DNA of 44,323 nucleotides from Planctomycetota bacterium. GTDB taxonomy: Bacteria > Planctomycetota > UBA1135 > UBA2386. The stretch lies in assembly GCA_016235155.1 (NCBI GenBank), contig JACRLW010000074.1, forward strand, positions 15,544 through 59,866. Direction: 5' to 3'. The stretch's first letter is position 1. Each line of letters begins with the position of its first letter. The notes beneath the pieces were generated by a model. That model had not been told where the DNA came from, did not search any database, and saw only the letters and a list, made by a program, of their open reading frames with translations. This document shows, piece by piece, positions 1-7,406 of this stretch. A program made the translations under genes and the position numbers.

Positions 1-1722
1 AAGGAAGCGATCGACCGCAGCCACGACGCTCTCGAGCGGACCGATCGCGCCGGCTACGAAGCGCGCTTCGTCGCCGGCGACGGGCGCATCGTCTGGCTGC
101 GCTGCGCAGCGCGGGCGGTGCGCGATCCGACCGGGAAGCTCGTCGCCATCCGCGGCGTCGCCGTGGACGTCACCGAACGCCGGAACGCCGAGGAGCGTCT
201 GCGCCTCCTCGAACGCGCGACCGAGTCGATCGAGCAGGGGATCCTCGTGGCGGCGATCCCCAACGCGGAGTCCCCGCCGCACCAGATCCAACTCGTCAAT
301 CGCGCCTTCGAGCAGATCACCGGTTGGACGCGCGACGAAGTGCTCGGTCGCGACCCCGGTTTCCTCCGCGGTCCCCTGACGGAGCCGGCGGCGCGCGCGG
401 CGATCGTGGGAGCGATCCGTGAACAGCGCACCTACACCGGCGAAATCCTGAACTACAGAAAGGACGGCCGCCCGTTCTGGAACTCGCTCACGCTCTCGCC
501 CATCACCGCACCGTCGGGCCGCGCGAGCCACTACGTCGGCATCGTCACCGACGTCACCGAGCAGAAGCGCGCCGCGGAGCAACTGCGGCAGGCGATGAAG
601 ATGGAAGCGGTGGGTCGGCTCGCCGGCGGCGTCGCGCACGACTTCAACAACATCCTGACCGCGATCATCGGTTATGCCGATCTGCTCGCGAGCGCGCCCG
701 ACCTGAGCGAGCGCGCGCGGCGCGCGGCGCGCGAGATCCGCGACGCGGGCGATCGGGCCGCTGATCTCACGCGCCAACTCCTCGCCTTCAGCCGCAAGCA
801 GGTGCTCGAGCCGCGCGTCGTGTCGCTGGTCGAACACGTCCAGGCGATGCAGGGCATGCTGCGACGACTCATCCGCGAGGACGTCGACTTCTGCCTCGTG
901 CTCCAGCCCGGGCTCTCGAGCATCAAGGTCGATCCGTCGCAGCTCGAACAGGTGATCGTGAATCTGGTCGTCAACGCGCGCGACGCGATGCCCGACGGCG
1001 GCAAGCTCACGATCGAGACCGCCGATGTCGATCTCGACGCGACGTACGCGGCCGCGCATCCCGGCGTCCAAACCGGACCGCACGTCTTGTTCGCGGTGAG
1101 CGACACCGGCACGGGGATGAGCCCGGAGGTCCTCTCGCACATCTTCGAACCGTTCTTCACGACCAAGCCGGTCGGACAGGGGACCGGCCTCGGACTCGCC
1201 ACGGTCTACGGGATCGTGAGGCAGAGCGGCGGGCACGTCTGGGCCTACAGCGAGACGGGGCAGGGCACGACCATCAAGGTCTACTTTCCGCGCGCCGCCG
1301 GGACGCCGGAGTCGGTGTCGCGCTCCGTAGCGTCGCCGGCGCAGGGCGGGTCCGAGACGCTGCTGGTCGTCGAGGACGAAGACGCCGTCCGGACGCTTGC
1401 GTGTGAGGTGCTCGCGCACGCCGGCTACACGGTCCTCGAAGCCTCGTCCGGCGCCGCTGGTCTCGCGATCTGCGAGCAGCACCTTGGACCGATCGCGCTG
1501 ATGCTCGCTGACGTCGTCATGCCGAAGATGAACGGCCGCGAACTCGCCGAGCGGGCGGTGAAGCAACGGCCCGGGCTGCGCGTCGTCTTCATGTCCGGCT
1601 ACACGGACAACGCAATCGTTCACCACGGCGTACTCGATGCGGGCGTCGAGTTCCTCGGCAAGCCGTTCACCCCCGCCGCGTTGCTCCGCCGCGTGCGCGA
1701 CGTCCTCGATCGTGTGAGCTGA
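1..1722 (+). CDS. PAS-PAS hybrid sensor histidine kinase with receiver domain (5' end missing)
   Basis: The reading frame is open from the first base, so the gene starts outside the window; 573 residues are visible. Residues 1-60 are the end of a PAS fold ending in VDVTERR, and 68-195 are a second PAS domain ending in VTDVTEQKR. The dimerisation/phosphoacceptor helix has the H-box VAHDFNN with His at visible residue 213. The ATPase domain shows the N box [10 protein letters not shown] (321), DTGTGM (368) and GQGTGLGL (393). A C-terminal receiver domain starts near 453, with phospho-acceptor Asp 504 (LADVVMP) and conserved Lys 554 (FLGKP). It should autophosphorylate on His and pass phosphate to its own receiver, as in hybrid kinases. 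No membrane segment is visible in the part present. The output partner is not in the window, so the signal is unknown. Confidence 0.93.
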   Translation, partial: KEAIDRSHDALERTDRAGYEARFVAGDGRIVWLRCAARAVRDPTGKLVAIRGVAVDVTERRNAEERLRLLERATESIEQGILVAAIPNAESPPHQIQLVNRAFEQITGWTRDEVLGRDPGFLRGPLTEPAARAAIVGAIREQRTYTGEILNYRKDGRPFWNSLTLSPITAPSGRASHYVGIVTDVTEQKRAAEQLRQAMKMEAVGRLAGGVAHDFNNILTAIIGYADLLASAPDLSERARRAAREIRDAGDRAADLTRQLLAFSRKQVLEPRVVSLVEHVQAMQGMLRRLIREDVDFCLVLQPGLSSIKVDPSQLEQVIVNLVVNARDAMPDGGKLTIETADVDLDATYAAAHPGVQTGPHVLFAVSDTGTGMSPEVLSHIFEPFFTTKPVGQGTGLGLATVYGIVRQSGGHVWAYSETGQGTTIKVYFPRAAGTPESVSRSVASPAQGGSETLLVVEDEDAVRTLACEVLAHAGYTVLEASSGAAGLAICEQHLGPIALMLADVVMPKMNGRELAERAVKQRPGLRVVFMSGYTDNAIVHHGVLDAGVEFLGKPFTPAALLRRVRDVLDRVS

Positions 1723-1766
1723 TCGCGACGTGTTGCTCGGGAACTTGTGAGAGCCGCGGTGGGGGC

Positions 1767-1772
1767 TACGCT
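1767..1772 (+). promoter_or_regulatory. Candidate -10 hexamer TACGCT
   Basis: TACGCT lies 7 nt before the GTG at 1780, in otherwise GC-rich sequence. The same TAnnnT pattern precedes several other starts in the window, which suggests a leaderless or near-leaderless transcript. It favours the GTG at 1780 over the one at 1747. No clear -35 element is visible. Confidence 0.35.
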
Positions 1773-1779
1773 TCGGCCC

Positions 1780-2031
1780 GTGCCGCGCCCGATCCCGGAA
1801 GCTCCGAGCGAACTGACGCCGGGTGAGAAGCTGAGGCTCTCGCTGCGGATGTTCGAGTACGGCTGCTCGATGATGCGCGAGAACTTGCGCCGGGCTCATC
1901 CGCTGGTCGACGACGCCGGGATCGAGGAGTTGTTGCGGGCCTGGCTGCGGCATCGACCCGGCGCTCAGGATGGCGACTGCGTCGGGCGGCGGGTGGAGTG
2001 GCCGCGGGTGAGGGCGGGGAGCGATGGATGA
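1780..2031 (+). CDS. Small protein paired with nucleotidyltransferase (possible antitoxin-like partner)
   Basis: An 83-residue helical, charged protein. GTG at 1780 is preferred because it follows a TACGCT box by 7 nt and brings the conserved-looking core (LTPGEKLRLSLRMFEYG, MMRENLRRAHP, LLRAWLRHRPGA) close to the N-terminus; GTG at 1747 would add 11 arginine-rich residues. The stop overlaps the start of the nucleotidyltransferase gene by 8 bp, so the two are translationally coupled. From memory, proteins of this look commonly precede AbiEii-type nucleotidyltransferase genes; an antitoxin or chaperone role is inference from that arrangement. No catalytic motif is seen. Confidence 0.7.
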   Translation: MPRPIPEAPSELTPGEKLRLSLRMFEYGCSMMRENLRRAHPLVDDAGIEELLRAWLRHRPGAQDGDCVGRRVEWPRVRAGSDG

Positions 2032-2605
2032 TCTGCTGAGACGCGTGCACGGCGATCTCGGGTCGTTGCGCCTGGGTTTCGCCTTGGTCGGCGGTCACGC
2101 GGTTTCGGTTCGAACGACGCCTCGATTCACCTGCGACCTGGACTTCGCGATCGCGGTCCACGATGACCGCGAGGCGGAGAGCGTCGTCGCATCGCTCGCT
2201 GCGCGCGGTTACCGCATCGTCGCCCTCGTCGAGCAGGCGACGACGAAGCGCCTCGCCACCGTCCGCCTCGAACATGCCTCGGCACCGGGGGTGATGGTGG
2301 ACCTCCTCTTCGCGACGTCCGGTATCGAACCCGAGCTCGTCGCTGCGGCAGGCGACGTGACGATCGTTCCCGGCCTGACGATGCCGGTCGCCTCGATCGG
2401 CCACCTGCTCGCGATGAAGGTCCTGTCGATGGATGACCGGCATCGGCCCCAGGACCGACAGGACCTCGCGGCACTGCTCGCGAAGGCTGCGCCAGCCGAC
2501 GTTGCCGTGGCAGAGAGCGCGCTCGCCCTGATCTCGCGCCGCGGCTGTGACCGGGGCCGCGATCTCGCGGGGTCCTTCGCGCGGTTGCGGGCCGGGATGG
2601 CGTAG
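2024..2605 (+). CDS. AbiEii/AbiGii-like nucleotidyltransferase family protein
   Basis: A 193-residue protein with the nucleotidyltransferase fold signature LVGGHAVSVRTTPRFTCDLDF: the glycine pair and helix at residues 22-28 and the metal-binding DxD-type pair Asp38/Asp40. The family (DUF1814-like) includes the toxins of type IV abortive-infection modules such as AbiE, and also housekeeping-type minimal nucleotidyltransferases. The region MKVLSMDDRHRPQDRQDLAAL near 135-150 resembles the KhxAlxxRxxxRDxxDl region of this family. It overlaps the small upstream gene by 8 bp, the usual layout of a two-gene module. Whether it is a toxin, and what it modifies, cannot be told from sequence. Confidence 0.82.
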   Translation: MDDLLRRVHGDLGSLRLGFALVGGHAVSVRTTPRFTCDLDFAIAVHDDREAESVVASLAARGYRIVALVEQATTKRLATVRLEHASAPGVMVDLLFATSGIEPELVAAAGDVTIVPGLTMPVASIGHLLAMKVLSMDDRHRPQDRQDLAALLAKAAPADVAVAESALALISRRGCDRGRDLAGSFARLRAGMA

Positions 2606-2691
2606 GGCGACAAATCGGCGAGGCGCGAGACGCCACGCCGAGCTTGGCCGCGCGAGCGGCGCGGCGCACACTCCGTGCGGGAGCCGACGCC

Positions 2692-4116
2692 ATGCCGAAG
2701 CCGCCCTACGTCCCGAAGCCGATCGACACGACGCACGTCGTGTTGTCCCAAGACCTGCGCGCGTTGACCGAGCGGCTCGCGGAGAACTCGCACGAGATCT
2801 GGGCGGAGGGGCGCCTCGCGCAAGGTTGGCGGCATGGGCCGTCGCGCGACGACGCGCAGAAGCTGCACCCGGATCTCGTCCCGTACGCGGAGTTGAGCGA
2901 CAGCGAGAAGGACTTCGATCGGCGGACGGCGCTCGGGTCGATCGAGGCGATCCTGGCGCTCGGGTATCGCATCGAGGCACCGCTCGGGAGACGGACGCCG
3001 GCGCCGTCCGGAGTCGCCGACCCGGGTGCGATCCCGCGCTGGATCGCGGCGATGGAGACGGCGCGCGAGAAGGCGTCGGCCAAGAAGGAGCGCAAGGCCG
3101 ACTTCGACATGGATGACGGTCCCGAGTTGGCGACCTTGGACGCGCGTGCGTGCCCGGTGACCCACGCGGCATTGACCGAGTTGAACGAGGTGCTCTTGCC
3201 AGTCTGGCGCGAGGCGGACAGGAAGGCGTTGCGCAACCAGAAGTGGCATCGACGGATTGCAGCGGTCGCCATCAGTGCAGGCACCGCGGCCACTGTCGCC
3301 GCGATCCTCCAGTTGGTCGCGCGACACATGTCGGGAGAGGGTGCGAGCTCGGCGAAGTGGTTGGGTGTCGTCGAACTCGTGACGGTGATCCTCGCCGCGC
3401 TCGCGATCGGAGTCGGCCTCTGGTTCGGCACACATCACGGTTGGCTGTCGCATCGCCAAGCGGCGGAGCGACTGCGGAGCCTGAAGTTCGCGGCGGTGGT
3501 CCGTCCCGAGTTCTGGAACGATATGGCGGGCTGGAAGTCGTGGCTCGCCGGCGAGGTCGCGCAACTCCGGTCGCTCACCGAGGAGGAAGCTCATCAATGG
3601 GTCGGCGACGAACACGTCGAGCCACAGTCACCCGAGCCACCCTGCTGCGTTGCATCACCAAACGACCTGGCGGCGTGCGCCGCGCTGTATCGCGTGAAGC
3701 GACTCGAGTTCCAGCGCGAGTACTTCCGCCACCAGGCCTCGTTACAGCGCCGCCGTTCGTGGATCGTCGAGCGGAAGGTCGGGCTCTGGTTGTTCGGCGC
3801 GATCTTCGTCGTCGTGTTCCTCCACGGCATCCACGCGCTCCACCCGCCGTACGAGGTGTACGCGATCGCTCTCGCGGCGATCCTGCCGGTGATCGGATTC
3901 GGCCTGCGTGCGTGGGTCGCGGCTTTCGAGGTGGCGCGCAGTCGTGCGTTGTTCCAGTCGAAGGCCGGGGCGGTGGAAGACTTCGTCGAACGCCACACGC
4001 ACGCCGCGGTGACGCTCGAGCATCTCGTGCGCGACATCGCGCGCGGCGAGAGCTTCTTCGCGAACGAGCATCGCGAGTGGTACCGCCTGCAGCGCGAGGC
4101 CGAATGGACGTCGTGA
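2692..4116 (+). CDS. RyR-domain protein with two SLATT-like two-helix membrane modules
   Basis: 474 residues from ATG 2692; an upstream in-frame start at 2644 would only add an arginine-rich tail. Residues 4-92 match the RyR (ryanodine receptor repeat) domain: YVPKPIDT, LTERLAEN.HEIWA..R, GW..GP.RDDA.K.HP.LVPY and SEKDFDR.TAL are all present. Two membrane helix pairs follow, at about 189-211/223-249 and 365-383/388-412. Each pair has charged helices on both sides (HRQAAERLRSLKF after the first), and the protein ends in an EHREWYRLQREAEW helix, resembling tandem SLATT (DUF4231-type) units. Bacterial RyR and SLATT domains have been described in predicted nucleotide-centred conflict systems; a role as a ligand-sensing membrane effector here is inference. 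The gene lies 86 bp after the nucleotidyltransferase gene. Confidence 0.8.
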   Translation: MPKPPYVPKPIDTTHVVLSQDLRALTERLAENSHEIWAEGRLAQGWRHGPSRDDAQKLHPDLVPYAELSDSEKDFDRRTALGSIEAILALGYRIEAPLGRRTPAPSGVADPGAIPRWIAAMETAREKASAKKERKADFDMDDGPELATLDARACPVTHAALTELNEVLLPVWREADRKALRNQKWHRRIAAVAISAGTAATVAAILQLVARHMSGEGASSAKWLGVVELVTVILAALAIGVGLWFGTHHGWLSHRQAAERLRSLKFAAVVRPEFWNDMAGWKSWLAGEVAQLRSLTEEEAHQWVGDEHVEPQSPEPPCCVASPNDLAACAALYRVKRLEFQREYFRHQASLQRRRSWIVERKVGLWLFGAIFVVVFLHGIHALHPPYEVYAIALAAILPVIGFGLRAWVAAFEVARSRALFQSKAGAVEDFVERHTHAAVTLEHLVRDIARGESFFANEHREWYRLQREAEWTS

Positions 4117-5906
4117 GGCTCGCGGTCGTCCTCGCCCTCGTCGCGACCACGCGCGCCCAGGATGCGCCGTCGGTCACCGGCCGGGTCGTCGACGCCGCGC
4201 GCAAGGGCGTCGCGGGAGCGACGGTCGAACTGCTGCATCGGCCGATCCCGAACTGCCTCGAGCTCGGATCCGAGCAACGCATCGTCGTCGCCGCGAACGG
4301 GAGCGGCGTGTTCCGCGCGCGCGTCACCGCCGACCGCCGCTACACGGTGCGCGCGTGGTGGGAGGGGGGTGCTTCGCGGGTCGAGGACGGGGTCGAGGCC
4401 GGCGCCTTCGTCACGCTCGCGCGCGATCCGTTCGCCGTGTCGCAGCGCGTCGCGCTCGCGGGACTCGAGCCGTGGGCGGAGCGCGGACCGCTCGCGCTGC
4501 AGGCACTCGTCGGCGGCGAGACGATCGACTTCGCGGCGGTGCCGATGGCGGACGGCGTCGCGACGATCCCGCCGTTGCCCGGGTTCGAGCACCGTCCGCT
4601 CGAGCTGCTCGGCGCCGACGGCGAGGTGATCTGGTCGGCGGCCCCCGAAGCGTCGGAAGGGCACGCCGTGGACGGCTCGCTCGCCTGGTCGGTGCCGCCG
4701 CCCTTCGAACTCGACCTCGTCGTCCGCGACGCGGCGACCAAGGCGCCGATCGCCGGCGCGGTCGTGCGGCGTCACATCCGCAACCACTGGATCACGCGCA
4801 GCCCGCTCCTCGCGTTCGGCGAACGCTTCCGCGCGGTGTGGCCCGCGATCGGCCGCAGCGACGCCGCCGGTCGACTGCACGCACGCATCCCGCTCCTCGG
4901 GCGCGGCGATCCCACGCCGGACACGCTGTGGCTGCTCGCGCTTGCCGACGGGCATCGCGCGAGCCACTGCGGCTGGAACGACGGCAAGCCGTTCCGCGAG
5001 AGTCATCTGCTCGCCGGCGACGGCGGCCCGCTCGAGTTCCGGCTCACGGCCGACGCGGTGCAGCGCCGGCGGATCGTGTTGCCCGAAGGGAACCCCGCCG
5101 CGCCGGGTCGCGCGCTCCTCGGTTGGCGCGTGTGGGTGCGTGGCGACGGCAGCGGCTCGGGCACGCCGTTCTTCTCGACGGCGTCGATCGCCGACGGCGC
5201 GGTCGTCTTCGCGCCGCCGCCCGAGTTCAGCGTGCTCGAGTCGCTCGCGCTCGAGTCACCGGCGCGCCTTCGGATCGAACCTGCGGACGGCGACGGCACG
5301 AGCGACATCGATCTCCGCGCGGGTGGTTCCGCCTCACGGTCGATCGAGGTCGTCCGGCCCGACGGCCGTCCCGCGGAGCGCGTCGTCGTGCTCGTCACGA
5401 ACGCGGACGCCAAGTCGGCGCGCGGCGAACCGGCCGCAGCGCGCTGCGATCGGCTCGGCCGGGTGACGGTGTCGCTCGCGTGTGCGTCCCGCGTGGTCGC
5501 CTACGACGGTTCCGCGTGGGGCATCGCGGTCGTCGATCCCGCAGCGAGCACGACGACGCGCATCGCGATGCAGGAACTGCCGTGCGCGCGCGTGCGCGTG
5601 GTCGACCAAGACGGGCAACCCCTCGCCGGCGTCGTCGTGCGCACGTCGGGATTCCGGGTGGCGCTCGGCGGCGAAGGCGCGGCGCTCACGCCGGGCGAGG
5701 CCGCGCAGATCGGTCGTTGGTCCGTCGTCGTCGAGACCGATGCCGAGGGCATCGCGTCGATCCCGCAAGCTCCAATCGACGGCACGCTGCGCCTCGAACT
5801 GCGCGACCCGCGCCGCGCGCTGCTCGATTGCGGCTCGGGCGAGCTCGAGTGTCCGGTCGCGCCGTCGCGGGAGACGGTCTTGCGTTTCACCGCGCCGCGC
5901 GGATGA
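4104..5906 (+). CDS. Secreted carboxypeptidase-regulatory-like domain protein
   Basis: 600 residues. ATG 4104 overlaps the RyR gene by 13 bp, and this start gives a signal peptide (LAVVLALVATTRA, cleavage near residue 18). Directly after it comes a carboxypeptidase regulatory-like beta-sandwich (SVTGRVVDAARKGVAGATVELL). Similar segments recur near 213 (LDLVVRDAATKAPIAGAVV) and near 500 (RVRVVDQDGQPLAGVVVRTS), so the protein is probably a string of such beta-sandwich domains. No catalytic residues are seen. It is exported and likely acts at the cell surface or in the periplasm; its binding partner is unknown. The overlap suggests co-expression with the RyR protein, although coupling could be coincidental. 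Confidence 0.72.
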   Translation: MDVVRLAVVLALVATTRAQDAPSVTGRVVDAARKGVAGATVELLHRPIPNCLELGSEQRIVVAANGSGVFRARVTADRRYTVRAWWEGGASRVEDGVEAGAFVTLARDPFAVSQRVALAGLEPWAERGPLALQALVGGETIDFAAVPMADGVATIPPLPGFEHRPLELLGADGEVIWSAAPEASEGHAVDGSLAWSVPPPFELDLVVRDAATKAPIAGAVVRRHIRNHWITRSPLLAFGERFRAVWPAIGRSDAAGRLHARIPLLGRGDPTPDTLWLLALADGHRASHCGWNDGKPFRESHLLAGDGGPLEFRLTADAVQRRRIVLPEGNPAAPGRALLGWRVWVRGDGSGSGTPFFSTASIADGAVVFAPPPEFSVLESLALESPARLRIEPADGDGTSDIDLRAGGSASRSIEVVRPDGRPAERVVVLVTNADAKSARGEPAAARCDRLGRVTVSLACASRVVAYDGSAWGIAVVDPAASTTTRIAMQELPCARVRVVDQDGQPLAGVVVRTSGFRVALGGEGAALTPGEAAQIGRWSVVVETDAEGIASIPQAPIDGTLRLELRDPRRALLDCGSGELECPVAPSRETVLRFTAPRG

Positions 5907-5925
5907 CTCGGACTCCCCCTTGCCC

Positions 5926-7098
5926 ATGATCCATCCCGAATCCGCAGCACAGCTGTTCTTCCGATTCCTCCGCTTCGGCGCCCTCGCCTGGGGTGGACCC
6001 GTCGCGCAGATCGGGATGCTGAAGAAGGAACTCGTCGACGAGGAGCGATGGGTCTCCCAGGAGCAGTTCCGGCGCTCGCTCGCGGTCTACCAGGTGTTGC
6101 CCGGCCCGGAGGCGCACGAGCTCTGCGTGTGGTTGGGCACGCTTCGCCACGGACGGCTCGGCGGCCTGCTCGCCGGTCTCGGCTTCATGCTGCCCGGCCT
6201 CGTGCTCACCCTGCTGCTCGCGTGGTGCTACACCGCGATCGGGAGCTGGCCGCCGTCGGCGCTCGCCGCGTTCGCGGGGATGCAGGCGGCGGTGATCGCG
6301 CTGATCGCCCGCGCGACGCACCGCATCGCGCAGCATGCGGTCACCGACCGGGTGGGCGTCACGCTCGCCTTGATCGCCGCGGCGAGCACGCTGCTCGGGG
6401 TGCACTTCGCGATCCCGCTGGCGGGTGCGGGACTGCTCTACGTCGCCTGGCCGGCCAAGAACCGCTCGCTCATCGCCGCGATCGCGCTCGCGTGGCTCGG
6501 CGCGACCGTCGCGTTGCTCGCGAGCGGCGGCGTGCGCGCGGACCTCGTCGCGCTCGCCGAATCGGCCGGCCCCGCGCCGACGTCGTTCCATCTCCTCGGT
6601 TCGGGTCTGCGCGCGGGGCTCCTCACGTTTGGCGGCGCCTACACCGCGATCCCCTTCCTCCAGGAGGATGCGGTCGGCGCGCGCGGGTGGATGACCGCGC
6701 AGCAGTTCCTCGACGGTGTGGCGCTCACCGGCGTCCTGCCGGCGCCGCTCATCATCATCGGCACCTTCGTCGGCTGGATCGGCGGAGCGTTCTCCGGTGC
6801 GCTCCTGATGACGGCCGGCATCTTTGCGCCGGCCTTCGGCTTCACGCTGATCGGGCATTCGTTCTTCGAGCGCCTCGTCGCGAAGCCCGGTGTGCACCGC
6901 TTCCTCGACGGTATCAGCGCCGCCGTCGTCGGCCTGATCGCCGCGACCGCGATCCAGTTGGCGCCCGTCGCGGCCGGCTCGATCCCCCGCGCGCTGATCG
7001 CGATCGCGGCGCTGATCCTCCTCTATCGCCTGAAGCGGCGTTGGGCCGTGCCCGCAGTCGTCGGCGCGGCCGCGTTGCTCGGGGTGCTTGCTTGCTGA
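5926..7098 (+). CDS. chrA: Chromate transporter, ChrA (CHR) family, two-domain
   Basis: 390 residues with the duplicated CHR layout. The first half carries RFGALAWGGPVAQIGMLKKE (residues 16-35) and VYQVLPGPEAHELCVWLG. The second half repeats the motif as LLTFGGAYTAIPFLQEDAV (about 232-250), followed by FLDGVALTGVLPAPLIIIGTFVGW. About ten hydrophobic segments are visible. Members export chromate from the cytoplasm, and some may handle other oxyanions. The gene begins 19 bp after the upstream gene. No chrB-type regulator is nearby, so regulation is not evident. Confidence 0.93.
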   Translation: MIHPESAAQLFFRFLRFGALAWGGPVAQIGMLKKELVDEERWVSQEQFRRSLAVYQVLPGPEAHELCVWLGTLRHGRLGGLLAGLGFMLPGLVLTLLLAWCYTAIGSWPPSALAAFAGMQAAVIALIARATHRIAQHAVTDRVGVTLALIAAASTLLGVHFAIPLAGAGLLYVAWPAKNRSLIAAIALAWLGATVALLASGGVRADLVALAESAGPAPTSFHLLGSGLRAGLLTFGGAYTAIPFLQEDAVGARGWMTAQQFLDGVALTGVLPAPLIIIGTFVGWIGGAFSGALLMTAGIFAPAFGFTLIGHSFFERLVAKPGVHRFLDGISAAVVGLIAATAIQLAPVAAGSIPRALIAIAALILLYRLKRRWAVPAVVGAAALLGVLAC

Positions 7099-7104
7099 TG
7101 CGCC

Positions 7105-7121
7105 GAGTCGAAGCGCGACTC
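7105..7121. terminator. Possible bidirectional terminator hairpin
   Basis: GAGTCG (7105-7110) pairs with CGACTC (7116-7121) around a 5-nt loop, in the 21-bp gap between the convergent chrA and the minus-strand small gene. The right arm touches the stop codon of the minus-strand gene. There is no T-run on either side, so intrinsic termination is uncertain. Confidence 0.3.
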
Positions 7122-7368
7122 AGGACGACGGCCCCAATCTCTCCGCCAACGCGCAGTAGCGCTCGAGGCCGGGTCCGTCGAGGACCCGTCGCGCCTGCTC
7201 GTCGCGCTCCAGTTGCTCGGGGGTCGTCGTGGCGCGGATCGCTTCGGCCGTGGCCCAGAGGTCCTCGAGGATCGCCACGCGATCGGCGTCGCTCAGGCCG
7301 GCGGCAGCGGCGACCTCGCGGCGGAGCCACTCGAGTTCGCGTCGCAGTCGTTCGGCGTGGTCGACCAT
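7120..7368 (-). CDS. Small conserved-looking hypothetical protein
   Basis: 82 residues from ATG 7368 (MVDHAERLRRELEWLRRE), predicted mostly helical: a short coiled coil at 4-20, then ADRVAILEDLWATAEAIR and a C-terminal helix. A TACACT hexamer lies 10 nt before the ATG, arguing for a real promoter and start. A reading frame continues much further upstream, but that is antisense to nothing useful and opposes the acyl-CoA ligase frame. No domain is recognised; function unknown. Confidence 0.6.
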   Translation of the reverse strand: MVDHAERLRRELEWLRREVAAAAGLSDADRVAILEDLWATAEAIRATTTPEQLERDEQARRVLDGPGLERYCALAERLGPSS

Positions 7369-7378
7369 GCGCGGGCGG

Positions 7379-7384
7379 AGTGTA
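7379..7384 (-). promoter_or_regulatory. Candidate -10 hexamer TACACT
   Basis: On the minus strand, TACACT sits 10 nt before the ATG at 7368. It is identical to the hexamer before the gene at 30210. Confidence 0.35.
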
Positions 7385-7406
7385 GCGGCGCGTCGCGACG
7401 CCGCGC

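Noticed and set aside
205..585. Second PAS domain of the histidine kinase as a LOV photoreceptor
   Set aside because: The motif region reads GRDPGFLRG, without the flavin-binding cysteine of GRNCRFLQG, so no blue-light chemistry is expected.
1766..3172. Long minus-strand open frames opposite the NTase and RyR genes
   Set aside because: They arise from GC-rich codon structure of the plus-strand genes; translations are Arg/Pro/Ala-rich without domains, and the plus-strand genes have clear motifs.
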